Source: Terriglobales bacterium
Lineage (GTDB): Bacteria > Acidobacteriota > Terriglobia > Terriglobales > Acidobacteriaceae
Direction: 5' to 3'
DNA length: 64,000 nucleotides
NCBI GenBank assembly: GCA_035561515.1
Contig: DATMXP010000039.1
Coordinates: 1-64,000 of the forward strand
Below are positions 7,611 to 15,661 of this stretch, one piece after another (the stretch's first letter is position 1; every line of letters begins with the position of its first letter). The notes under the pieces are model-generated. The model made no database searches. It had not been told where the DNA came from and saw only the letters and a list, made by a program, of their open reading frames with translations. The position numbers and the translations under genes are program-made.

Positions 7611-9797
7611 CTATTTTCGGCTGGGCGTGAGTGAAAGCATCCAGATGTTGCCGCGGGTTTCCGTGTGCTCGTAAATAACCTGCTTGCCGTCTGGCGAAAT
7701 CTGCGGGTAACGGACGTAAGCGTTCTGCAGCGTATAACGAGTGAGAGGAGTCTCGGTGCGAGTGGCGACGTCGATGGAGTAGACGTTCCAAATTCCATCA
7801 TGCTGAACAGCCGCAATCACTTGCCTGCCGTCCTTCGACCAACTGCCGGGCCAGTGCTGGCCGGAGTCGGAGGTCAATTGCGTTATATGGCCATCTTTTG
7901 CGGAAACGATAAAAGCCTGATCGTCATCTCTTCGTTTGGAGTTAGCGGCGATCTGAAGTCCATCCGGCGACCAGACGGGGAAAACAAGGACGTTCTTGCC
8001 TGACGTTAGCTGCTGCCGCGATCCGGTTTTCAGGTCGAGCGTCCAGAGATTCGTGGCGCCGTTGGCCGGCACCTGATAAACGACGAGGCGTCCGTCGGGA
8101 GAAACATCGAGAGAAAGAACGTTGGTTGAGAGTTCGGCGACGTTGACGGCCTCGCGCGTGTCTATGTTCAGCTTCTGGAGGTGGGTCGTGGTGGCTGCGT
8201 ATACTTTGCCGCGTATCGAAATATAGACAATGTTCCTGCCGTCCGGGAGCCATTTGGGATGAATTCCTTCGGCGGTCAACATGGTGGCTCCCGTTCCGTC
8301 GCGGTTCACCATCCAGATTTCGCAGCACACCCCAGTACGCCAGGATGCAACCAGCACGCGTTGCCCATCGGGAGAGATCTTCGGCACAGTCGTGCGATCA
8401 CCCATGCGCTGCCGCAACACTACAGGCTCGCCAAATTTCTTGCCGGTGGCTGAAATCGACCATATGCCGGAGCTTTGGGTCACACCGGAGTAAAGCAGCT
8501 TCGTACCGTCGCGTGACAGCGCCAGGTTTCGCACGCGCACGTCACCGGATTTCAGTTGTACAGGTTCGCCTTGTCCCGTGGAACCGTCCTTTGAGATTGG
8601 CATCTGAAACAGACCAAGGCCGGTGGGACTCATCATTCCGAAGAAGATGCTCGCGCCGTCCGCGGAATAGACCGGATCGAAGTAGATAGGGGCAGGTTTG
8701 CCGACAGGCTTCACTTCTCCGGATTGCACGTCAACGGTGAACAGCGTGGTGTGCGTTATGAGAGAAACGAAGACGATGCGCCGGCCATCAGGCGACCACG
8801 ATGGCGCACCATGTCCGCCCTCGGGATTGCCGGCCGTTGTGATCTGGCGAGCATCGGTTCCGTCGGGCCTAACGATCCAGAGAACGGAAGGGGCGAAGAC
8901 ACCCGGAGCATCCGCTCCGAGGTCGTTGACCGGGCCAGACTGGAACGCTATCCATTTCCCGTCTGGAGACCAGGAGGGGTGCGAACCGAAGTGGGTGATG
9001 CGCCGAGGAGGACCTCCGAGCGAGGGGATTGCCCAAATGCCCTGGCGCTTGCGCGAGTGATAAGCGATGACCTGTCCATCGGGCGACCAGGCTGCCTGGA
9101 TGTTCTGCTGGCCATCATCGGTTACGGGTAGCTCACGCTGAGCACCCTCGATCTGCTGCACCACAATTTCATAGCCGTGGCCGCGATCAACACTGTAGGC
9201 CAATCGCGTGGCATCGGGGGAGAAGGTTGGGTAGACGGCCAGATCGGAGCTGGTTGTGAGCTGAGCTTCCCGGGCAATCGAGACCCGCCAATCATTATTT
9301 TGCCGGAGGAGCAGATAGGCCAGCAGCAGGGCGACAAGGCAGACGGCCGTTAAGGTGATGGTAAAAAGCCTGAGTCGTGGATGTTTAGCCGGACTCGTGA
9401 TCATCACGGGCGCCGGCTTGACGTCTGGTTTGGTCTCCGGTGTGCCGGTGCCGTTTCCGTTTGCTGGCAGGACGTCGGCGATGAAACGGTATCCGCGTCG
9501 TGGCACGGTCTCGATGTAGCGCGGGCTATCGGCAGAGTCGCCAAGAGCTTCACGCAATTTGTTGATAGCGGCGTTGAGGCCGTGATCGAAATCGACGAAG
9601 GTGTTAGCTGGCCACAGGCGCTCACGGATCTGTTCGCGGGAAACCACCTCGGCGGGGGTCTCCAGGAGCATCTCGAGAATTTGGATCGGCTGGCCGGAGA
9701 TCTTGAGTTTCAAGCCATGCTTGCGCAGTTCTCTGCTGGAGAAGTCGATTTCGAAGGGACCAAACCGCGCATTTCCAGCTTTATGTATGTCCGGCAT
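7611..9797 (-). CDS. Membrane-bound winged-helix regulator with WD40-like beta-propeller (CadC-like N-terminus)
   Basis: A 728-aa one-component regulator. Residues about 12-108 are an OmpR/CadC-type winged helix ending in the typical YIETVPRRGYRFIA. A single membrane helix follows at about 142-165 (LFTITLTAVCLVALLLAYLL). The rest is a TolB/PD40 beta-propeller with many SPDG turns (YPTFSPDATRLAY, AAWSPDGQVIAYH, PSWSPDGKWIAFQ). By topology the DNA-binding domain is cytoplasmic and the propeller periplasmic, so it may sense an envelope signal and control nearby genes, plausibly the secreted-protein genes on either side. This fusion is common in acidobacteria. It ends 51 nt from the convergent GHL10 gene. 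Confidence 0.88.
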   Translation of the reverse strand: MPDIHKAGNARFGPFEIDFSSRELRKHGLKLKISGQPIQILEMLLETPAEVVSREQIRERLWPANTFVDFDHGLNAAINKLREALGDSADSPRYIETVPRRGYRFIADVLPANGNGTGTPETKPDVKPAPVMITSPAKHPRLRLFTITLTAVCLVALLLAYLLLRQNNDWRVSIAREAQLTTSSDLAVYPTFSPDATRLAYSVDRGHGYEIVVQQIEGAQRELPVTDDGQQNIQAAWSPDGQVIAYHSRKRQGIWAIPSLGGPPRRITHFGSHPSWSPDGKWIAFQSGPVNDLGADAPGVFAPSVLWIVRPDGTDARQITTAGNPEGGHGAPSWSPDGRRIVFVSLITHTTLFTVDVQSGEVKPVGKPAPIYFDPVYSADGASIFFGMMSPTGLGLFQMPISKDGSTGQGEPVQLKSGDVRVRNLALSRDGTKLLYSGVTQSSGIWSISATGKKFGEPVVLRQRMGDRTTVPKISPDGQRVLVASWRTGVCCEIWMVNRDGTGATMLTAEGIHPKWLPDGRNIVYISIRGKVYAATTTHLQKLNIDTREAVNVAELSTNVLSLDVSPDGRLVVYQVPANGATNLWTLDLKTGSRQQLTSGKNVLVFPVWSPDGLQIAANSKRRDDDQAFIVSAKDGHITQLTSDSGQHWPGSWSKDGRQVIAAVQHDGIWNVYSIDVATRTETPLTRYTLQNAYVRYPQISPDGKQVIYEHTETRGNIWMLSLTPSRK

Positions 9798-9995
9798 TCC
9801 TCACCACCAGCTCAGGTGCTCGAAGTTTAGCATTGACCGTGGCGTTTTGCCCCATTCAGGGACGAATGAGGTTTGAATTAACACCAGTCCTTTCAGCGGT
9901 TTGCCGAGTGAGGTGGATTTGCGGTCCGTATGAGGCGGAAACCATTGAGATAGGGGCGTCCCCAAAGCACCTTCCGTTGCAAAGGTGAGGTGAGT

Positions 9996-10439
9996 ATGTG
10001 GGGAAAGTTAGGAATTGTGCTCGCACTTCTGGTATCCGCGGCAGCAGCCCAGTCAATCAGCTACCGGGAACTCCAGCCCCGTAGGGTGATGATCGTGGAG
10101 GCGGTCGTGAACGGACGCACGGCCAATCTTATTGTGGATACCGGCGCCGACCAGACGGTCGTCAGTCCCGAGCTAGCCGGATTGAACCAAGTAGACCTGG
10201 TGACGGCGCGCTTTTCGTCCAACGGTCCCGGATTGAGAGCGGAGGCGATTGTCCGCGAGGCCGACCTGAAACTGACTTCAGATCGCGGGTTTCGAATTCC
10301 GGTTATGGTGATGCGCCTGGAGAGCGTGTCGAAGATCTATGGTGTGAAGGTGGACGGGCTCATCGGTCAGGACCTACTCAGCCGATATGGCCGGGTCTCA
10401 ATCGACTACAACAACAAGAAGATCGAACTAGGTGAGTGA
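9996..10439 (+). CDS. Secreted retropepsin-like aspartic protease
   Basis: A 147-aa protein with an N-terminal signal peptide (MWGKLGIVLALLVSAAAAQ). The catalytic motif is at D48-T49-G50-A51 inside NLIVDTGADQTVVSPEL. The C-terminal GLIGQDLLSRYGRVSIDY matches the second conserved block of single-domain aspartyl proteases, which work as dimers. I chose the ATG at 9996 over the GTG at 9990 because AAGGTGAGG (9982-9990) is then well spaced. It is divergent from the winged-helix regulator, with about 200 nt between them that may hold both promoters. Substrate unknown. Confidence 0.8.
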   Translation: MWGKLGIVLALLVSAAAAQSISYRELQPRRVMIVEAVVNGRTANLIVDTGADQTVVSPELAGLNQVDLVTARFSSNGPGLRAEAIVREADLKLTSDRGFRIPVMVMRLESVSKIYGVKVDGLIGQDLLSRYGRVSIDYNNKKIELGE

Positions 10440-10482
10440 CTTCGGAATCCGATAGTGAAGCGCGTTGCGGGACCAGTTGTGC

Positions 10483-10510
10483 GCGGCACAGACGAGAATG
10501 TCTGTGCCGC
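10483..10510. terminator. Bidirectional terminator between convergent genes
   Basis: A perfect 11-bp stem GCGGCACAGAC/GTCTGTGCCGC with a GAGAAT loop, followed on the plus strand by ACTTCTTTCC. It lies between the protease gene (plus) and the DUF5916 gene (minus). Confidence 0.8.
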
Positions 10511-10541
10511 ACTTCTTTCCAAGGGACTGTGGTGGAACAAA

Positions 10542-12872
10542 TCAGAAACGGAACAGGTACGACAGCTTCACAAAGATCTGGCGGCCGTCATTGAGGAACT
10601 TGTCGGAGCGGCCGTAGTCGCCGGAATTGTAATAAAGCGCGCGGTCGAGATTCTGCATGTTGCTGTTGTAACCCACATAGAGCGCTGTGCCCGGGTTTAG
10701 CAGGTACGTGAAAAGTAGATCGAAGTTCAGGTTCTTCCGCTGCGGCAGAGCGGCGAGAGTGGGGTTGGCGAGGGTGGCTTCGTACTGAGTGATGAAGCGT
10801 AGCGACATCTCACGCGTGAACTGCAAATTCCATTTCTGACGGAAGATGTGGTCGTTGAAGGCGACGCGACTGGTCTGCTGATCGGCGATGCGACTCCAAA
10901 GATACGTGTTCTCGACGGTGATGCCTTTGCCACCGCGCACGATAGCGTTGAACTCAAGATCCATAGCATCAGAAAGGCGGGGAATGCCATCCGGCGATGC
11001 GTAGTTGGTCTTCTGTCCCACGGAAAAGCCGCCATTCCAACGCATGACGCTGCCGCGTTTGAACCAGTTGATTCCATAACGATGGTGTGGATAGTCGCGG
11101 CTGGTGGTGAGTCCGCCGAAGTCGACCGGGCGCAGGCGTTCGTGTTCAAGTTCGACGAACGGATTTACATTACTTTGATTGGCGAAATTGAAGTTGTATT
11201 GGAGCCGGGCCAGGTAACCGGTCATCAGGCCGCTCTGGTCCCAGAGTAGTTCGCTGCGAAGACTTGGCCCATGAGCGACGAACGGATGCCCGTCGCCATA
11301 CCTGGTGTAGGTACCTGTCGAAATCCAATGGCGAAGGTCGGGGCGTTCGAAGAATCCGGTGAGGGTTTCGAATCCCTCGGACACGTCGCGATAAGAAGTG
11401 GCGAGATCCCAGGTGCGGGTGGTGCGACGGATGATGCCGTAGGCGTCGTGACCGCTGAACGAGGTGCCGTCGTTGTAGGCGCTACGCGACTTCACTACCT
11501 GAAAGGACGTCTGCGTGTTTGGGCTGAAGCGAAAGTGTCCGTCGACGCCGCCGACGCGGTTCACGGTGGCGGAGCAGAACCGGCGCCCGCAATCGGTGTC
11601 GGGCGGAGAGTCGAGAGTGCGATCGGTGTAGAGAACGCCAAGCGTGTTCTCGCCGCCGAGTTCGCGGTTCAAGCGAAGGATTCCATATTTTGCCGAGCGA
11701 TCACGAAGAGGATCGTTGTCGAGGACGACTTTGCCTGGTGCTCGGTCGTTCGCGAAGAGAGCACCGATCGCCCACTTACCAATTTTGCCGGTGGCACGTC
11801 CGCCGTATAAGGGGTCGGCTATGCGACGCGTGAACACCAGATTGATAGGCGTGACGAAGTAGCCGGAGTTTTCAATAAAGAACGGGCGCTTCTCGGGGAA
11901 GAAGGTCTCGAAGCGCTGATTCACGGTGACTTGCGGTTCGTCCGATTCGACCTGAGCGAAATCAGGGTTGATGGTGGCGTCGAGAACGAGGCTATTCTTG
12001 ATGACGGCCTTGGCGTCGAGTCCGACGCGGGGATCGGCGGCCTTACCGGTGAAAGAGAGATTGCTAAGGTCGCGATTGTCGATCGACCGAAACGCACGGC
12101 CGACGAAGTAGGGATTCAGATAGATATTCTTGCCTGGCTTTACACCTTCCAGTCCCTTCAGTTCCGCCATGTCCTGAAAAGGTGGATATGGGCGTCCACG
12201 CTGAAAAGCAGGGTAGTACGACTGCTCATTTGCTCCTGATGCTGCGCGGTGAAAGATGAAACGCCAGGTGTTGTCGCCAGCGGAGCGGAACCGCAAAGTC
12301 TTGAAGGGGATCTCGATCAGGACCATGTAGCCCTTGTCGGTGACTTTCGCGTCGTCTTTCCAAATGCCGTCCCAGGCAAGAGAAAAATTCTGGCCTTGTG
12401 CGACGGTGCCGTCCTGCTGGATCCCCTTCGGGTTCACATAAAAGAGGTAGGCATTCTGCTGATCGGCAAAGGTGTCGAAGAAGAAGCCAATCTGATCATC
12501 ATCGTCGACGTCTTCGCGGCGGCTCATGTGGGAACGGATGCGTTTCGGGTCGGTGTCGTGCGCGAGAAACACCATATAGAGGTTCTGGTCGGTGTATCCG
12601 AGGAAGACTTCCGTTGCTTGCGTAGGGAGTTTGCCAAACACAGGCTCACGGGTAACGAACTGATCCACCTTACTCATGGACTGGGCGAGAGGCGTAATTG
12701 GCTGGAGTCCTTCGAAATCCGAAAGCTTGGGCGCTGAGGAGATGCGTGGGATGTAAACGACGGGTTTGGAAGGTTCGGCGGTGGTGACGGTGTCGGCGGC
12801 AAACCCCTGGGGGCCGAACAAAAGAAACCCAGACGCGACGATAGAGAGCGCTCGAAGTTTACGGACTTTCAC
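10542..12872 (-). CDS. DUF5916 outer-membrane protein with CBM9-like domain
   Basis: A 776-aa envelope protein if started at the GTG at 12872, which has GAGGGG just upstream and gives a clean signal peptide (VRKLRALSIVASGFLLFGP). An ATG at 12941 would add 23 atypical residues. The N-terminal third (FLGYTDQNLYMVFLAHDTDP ... DDDDQIGFFFDTF) is a carbohydrate-binding-module-9-like sandwich. The remainder is DUF5916, rich in alternating aromatic strands and ending in KLSYLFRF as a barrel protein does. ETFFPEKRPFFIENSGYF is a characteristic family segment. Molecular function is not established; surface binding or transport of a glycan is inference from the CBM9-like domain. Confidence 0.85.
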   Translation of the reverse strand: MKVRKLRALSIVASGFLLFGPQGFAADTVTTAEPSKPVVYIPRISSAPKLSDFEGLQPITPLAQSMSKVDQFVTREPVFGKLPTQATEVFLGYTDQNLYMVFLAHDTDPKRIRSHMSRREDVDDDDQIGFFFDTFADQQNAYLFYVNPKGIQQDGTVAQGQNFSLAWDGIWKDDAKVTDKGYMVLIEIPFKTLRFRSAGDNTWRFIFHRAASGANEQSYYPAFQRGRPYPPFQDMAELKGLEGVKPGKNIYLNPYFVGRAFRSIDNRDLSNLSFTGKAADPRVGLDAKAVIKNSLVLDATINPDFAQVESDEPQVTVNQRFETFFPEKRPFFIENSGYFVTPINLVFTRRIADPLYGGRATGKIGKWAIGALFANDRAPGKVVLDNDPLRDRSAKYGILRLNRELGGENTLGVLYTDRTLDSPPDTDCGRRFCSATVNRVGGVDGHFRFSPNTQTSFQVVKSRSAYNDGTSFSGHDAYGIIRRTTRTWDLATSYRDVSEGFETLTGFFERPDLRHWISTGTYTRYGDGHPFVAHGPSLRSELLWDQSGLMTGYLARLQYNFNFANQSNVNPFVELEHERLRPVDFGGLTTSRDYPHHRYGINWFKRGSVMRWNGGFSVGQKTNYASPDGIPRLSDAMDLEFNAIVRGGKGITVENTYLWSRIADQQTSRVAFNDHIFRQKWNLQFTREMSLRFITQYEATLANPTLAALPQRKNLNFDLLFTYLLNPGTALYVGYNSNMQNLDRALYYNSGDYGRSDKFLNDGRQIFVKLSYLFRF

Positions 12873-13150
12873 GGTGACCCCTCGGTTCAGAGGGACGAGC
12901 CATGCCCAAAATGGGAAGCGAGGGAGGGACGGATACCCCATTTCAGAGGAGGAACTGAGAGTAGCTGGATCGGGGCGATTTCCTCAGTTTTTTAGGGATT
13001 TGGCAAAAGCCCCAAAATCATTCCCGAAAAAGGAAAAACTGAACCTCGAAGGTAAACGCAAGATGTAGGGGTCACCATTTTTAAAAACACCAGAGCTGGT
13101 GCTCGTCCAAAGGCATGGATTTCCACACGTCTCACCTTGAAAAAAGTGAT
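12873..13150. other. Gene-free stretch between the DUF5916 gene and the mraZ promoter
   Basis: I see no gene. It must hold the promoter of the minus-strand DUF5916 gene and is AT-richer around 13000-13100 (GAAAAAGGAAAAAC, ATTTTTAAAAAC). The mraZ promoter begins at its right edge. Confidence 0.5.
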
Positions 13151-13178
13151 TGACAGCGCAACCTTTAGAGGTAGGATT
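13151..13178 (+). promoter_or_regulatory. Promoter of the dcw cluster (PmraZ)
   Basis: A perfect -35 TTGACA (13151-13156), a 16-bp spacer and a -10-like TAGGAT (13173-13178). Transcription would start near 13185, leaving a leader of about 145 nt before mraZ. The -35 hexamer is the best I noticed ahead of the cluster. The start point overlaps the GTGG repeats. Confidence 0.7.
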
Positions 13179-13179
13179 G

Positions 13180-13204
13180 TGGTCGAAAGTGGTATAAAGT
13201 GGAG
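13180..13204 (+). promoter_or_regulatory. Predicted MraZ operator (three GTGG repeats, 10-bp period)
   Basis: GTGG occurs at 13180, 13190 and 13200, exactly one helical turn apart (GTGGTCGAAA, GTGGTATAAA, GTGGAGCAGT). The last two copies are AAAGTGG. Known MraZ operators are direct repeats of TGGGN with 5-nt spacers (E. coli) or AAAGTGK-type repeats (mollicutes) just ahead of mraZ, so spacing, core and position all fit. Placement at and just after the predicted transcription start suggests autorepression by MraZ. Confidence 0.75.
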
Positions 13205-13331
13205 CAGTAGGAAGCTCCGGTGGGCAAGTCAGGCGGCCGATTCGCAATGAGTGGAGTAAGCGAACTGAGAACCGAAAACAGCCCGAAGTTGAGACCGGAA
13301 AGCGTCACTTTTACCTCTTTAAGGGGATTCG

Positions 13332-13769
13332 ATGTTTCGCGGCAATCACCCAACCCGAGTCGACGAGAAGGGACGGATCAAGGTCCCTGCGGACTTCAAG
13401 CGGGTGATCGACGAGAAGTACGGCGCCAAATTTTACATCACTTCGATGGATGGGAAGGTTGCCCAACTGTATCCCTTCGAAGAATGGGAACGGATCGAGG
13501 CGAAGCTGAACGGGCTTTCGAACTTCAATCCGTCGAAGAAGCGGTTTTTGACGGTTACGAACTATTACGGCCAAGCCGTGGAAATGGACGGACAGGGCCG
13601 GTTGTTGTTGCCCCAGTTGCTGCGTGAGTCGGCGGCACTGAAGGGCGATGTGGCCGTTATGGGTTACCTGAATCACCTGGAAGTGCAGGTGATGGAGCAG
13701 GTGAAGGCGGAAGTGGAGCAGGGCTTCACGGAAGCCGATCAGAAGGCTTTAGACGAGTTGGGAATTTAG
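13332..13769 (+). CDS. mraZ: Transcriptional regulator MraZ
   Basis: A 145-aa protein, the usual family size, made of two AbrB/SpoVT-like halves. Each carries the family signature: DEKGRIKVPADFK (about residues 11-23) and DGQGRLLLPQLLRE (about 85-98). MraZ proteins form ring-shaped oligomers that bind tandem repeats and repress the dcw operon. The SD is AAGGGG (13321-13326), 5 nt before the ATG. It is first in the co-directional cluster, 16 nt ahead of rsmH. Confidence 0.97.
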   Translation: MFRGNHPTRVDEKGRIKVPADFKRVIDEKYGAKFYITSMDGKVAQLYPFEEWERIEAKLNGLSNFNPSKKRFLTVTNYYGQAVEMDGQGRLLLPQLLRESAALKGDVAVMGYLNHLEVQVMEQVKAEVEQGFTEADQKALDELGI

Positions 13770-13785
13770 GCCCCTAGAGGGCAAT

Positions 13786-14685
13786 GTGGCGGAGACGAAG
13801 TTCAGTCACATACCGGTTCTTTTAAAAGAAGCGATCGATTTCTTAGCCGTTCGGCGTGGCGGGACGTATGTGGACGCCACGTTGGGCCTGGGAGGTCACA
13901 GTTACGAGATCGCCAGACTGCTGGGGCGCGAAGGCAGGCTGATCGGATTCGATAAGGATCCGGCGGCGCTGGAGCGGGCACGGCAGAAGTTGAGCGATCC
14001 TCCGGCGGAGTTGAAAGGGGACTGGCCGGAGATGAGTTTCCATCACGGTTCGTTTGTGGGGTTGAGCGAAGTGATGGAAGCAAATTCGATAGACGGACTG
14101 TTGGCTGACCTGGGTGTGAGCTCGCTGCAGTTGGAGGATGCGAGCCGCGGATTCAGTTTTCAGGCGGAAGGCCCGTTGGATATGCGAATGAATCCGACGG
14201 TGGGGGACTCCGCCGATCAAGTGGTAAATCGCATGGACGAGACGAGTCTCGCGAATGTGATTTACGAATTCGGTGAGGAAAGGAGGTCGCGGAGAATCGC
14301 CAGAGCCATTGTTCGGGCGCGGCCGATAAGGTCTACGCAACATTTAGTAGAAGTGATATCGGCCGCGGCCCGGCCAATGAAATTCGAGCGAATTCACCCG
14401 GCGACGAGAACTTTCCAGGCAATCCGAATATTCGTAAACCGTGAACTAGACGATGTAAGGGCGCTGCTGAGTAGCGCGCCGACCGCGTTAAAGAAGGACG
14501 GCCGGGTGGTGATCATCAGCTTTCACTCGCTGGAAGACCGAATCGTGAAAGACGCGATGCGGGAAGGAGCGCAGAAAGGCTGGTACGAGGTGCTGACGAA
14601 AAAGCCGGTCACCGCAACGGAAGAAGAGATCGAAAGCAATCCGCGGTCGCGAAGCGCAAAGCTGAGGGCGGCGGCAAAGGTTTGA
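13786..14685 (+). CDS. rsmH: 16S rRNA (cytosine(1402)-N(4))-methyltransferase RsmH
   Basis: A 299-aa SAM-dependent methyltransferase (formerly MraW) that N4-methylates C1402 in the ribosomal P site. The SAM-binding loop is YVDATLGLGGHS (about residues 28-39). Other family blocks are DGLLADLGVSSLQLEDASRG and VVIISFHSLEDRIVK near the C-terminus. It begins with GTG, preceded by AGAGGG (13776-13781). Length and motifs are normal. It is the second gene of the dcw cluster. Confidence 0.96.
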   Translation: MAETKFSHIPVLLKEAIDFLAVRRGGTYVDATLGLGGHSYEIARLLGREGRLIGFDKDPAALERARQKLSDPPAELKGDWPEMSFHHGSFVGLSEVMEANSIDGLLADLGVSSLQLEDASRGFSFQAEGPLDMRMNPTVGDSADQVVNRMDETSLANVIYEFGEERRSRRIARAIVRARPIRSTQHLVEVISAAARPMKFERIHPATRTFQAIRIFVNRELDDVRALLSSAPTALKKDGRVVIISFHSLEDRIVKDAMREGAQKGWYEVLTKKPVTATEEEIESNPRSRSAKLRAAAKV

Positions 14686-14806
14686 TCCACAGCGGAGTGG
14701 AAAACACTGTGGGAGATGTGAAGAAGTGCAGGGCGCTGGAAATTCTGAAGGTGTAAGCGCCGACAAAAGATCTGCCAGGGAAGTAGGTAGGCCACGGAGG
14801 TGGCTC

Positions 14807-14977
14807 ATGTTTAACGGAACGATGATCGACGACTTGATGAACATTGTGAAGCGCGCGGAAGAGCATGCGCGCACACCGGAGACGGTGGAGGCGAAGCCCC
14901 AGATGCCGCAGATGCAAATGATGCCGGGCTTCCTTTATGAAGTGGCGAATCAACAGGTTTGGTACGGAGTCGCGTAA
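14807..14977 (+). CDS. Small conserved-context protein between rsmH and ftsL
   Basis: A 56-aa protein that I believe is real. An excellent GGAGGTGG (14796-14803) sits just before the ATG at 14807, and the TAA stop abuts the ATG of ftsL (14975-14977/14978), so the two are probably co-translated. The N-terminal half is a predicted amphipathic helix (GTMIDDLMNIVKRAEEHARTP). A Met/Pro/Gln-rich linker (PQMPQMQMMPG) and a short hydrophobic tail (LYEVANQQVWYGVA) follow. There is no full transmembrane segment. I recognise no family. Position suggests a division or cell-wall link; nothing in the sequence proves it. Confidence 0.7.
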   Translation: MFNGTMIDDLMNIVKRAEEHARTPETVEAKPQMPQMQMMPGFLYEVANQQVWYGVA

Positions 14978-15481
14978 ATGGCTGCACCAGCGCTAGCAAA
15001 TCCGGTGGGTACACAGACGTGGTCGCAGGAAACAGGGCGCCGCAAACAGCAATTCCAGAGCGGGCGTCAGTCCTGGGCGGTGACACCTGAGGTTTACTTC
15101 GCCAAGCAGATCGACAATTCACGGCTGGTGAAAGTGGACGATCCGAAGCGCAAGCGCGAGATGCGGATGTTCTCCGTCGCGCTGTGCATGTTGTTCGCGC
15201 TGGTGATGCTGTACGCGTGGCAGCACTTCAGTGCGATCGAGTACGGCTACAAGATCGAGGACCTGAAAGCGAAGCACGACAGCATCGCGGAAGCAAACCG
15301 GTTGCTGCGGCTGGATGTAGCGCAGTTACGCGATCCGGAGCGGATTGATGCCATCGCGCGGCAGATGGGGCTGCAATCGCCTGATGCGGGTCAGGTGATG
15401 CGGATGGAAATGACAACGGATGCGAATTCGGGTCCGGTGCTGGCGAGAATGTCGGACGTGGTGGTGGTGTCAACACCCTAG
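14978..15481 (+). CDS. ftsL: Cell division protein FtsL-like
   Basis: A 167-aa bitopic protein: a charged cytoplasmic N-terminus of about 68 residues, one membrane helix (about 69-87, MFSVALCMLFALVMLYAW), then a short periplasmic coiled-coil (about 95-130, IEDLKAKHDSIAEANRLLRLDVAQL) and the DPERIDAIARQMGL block typical of FtsL/DivIC-like proteins. FtsL links FtsQ and FtsB to the FtsWI synthase. The call rests on topology and position, because FtsL sequences diverge widely. GGAG lies 8 nt before the ATG. The N-terminus is long for the family. Confidence 0.85.
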   Translation: MAAPALANPVGTQTWSQETGRRKQQFQSGRQSWAVTPEVYFAKQIDNSRLVKVDDPKRKREMRMFSVALCMLFALVMLYAWQHFSAIEYGYKIEDLKAKHDSIAEANRLLRLDVAQLRDPERIDAIARQMGLQSPDAGQVMRMEMTTDANSGPVLARMSDVVVVSTP

Positions 15482-15564
15482 GTTTACTGAGTGGTCCGGG
15501 AGGTCAAACAGCCGATGCTTGACGCGTTCCCCCGAAGCGAGCAAGCAGCCGGGCCATGGTCTTG

Positions 15565-15590
15565 AAATGGCGGCTTACGAGCCGCCATTT
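15565..15590 (+). terminator. Strong intra-operon hairpin between ftsL and ftsI
   Basis: A perfect 10-bp inverted repeat AAATGGCGGC/GCCGCCATTT with a TTACGA loop, followed by GCTTGTTTAA. It has a U-rich but imperfect tail, so it could be a partial terminator/attenuator or an mRNA-processing or stabilising hairpin separating ftsL from ftsI. The gap it occupies (15482-15661) contains no gene. Confidence 0.45.
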
Positions 15591-15661
15591 GCTTGTTTAA
15601 CCGCAAAGGCTGGTAAGCACTGCGAAAGATCTTTCTGGTTCAGAAGTTTCTGGGGCGACTG

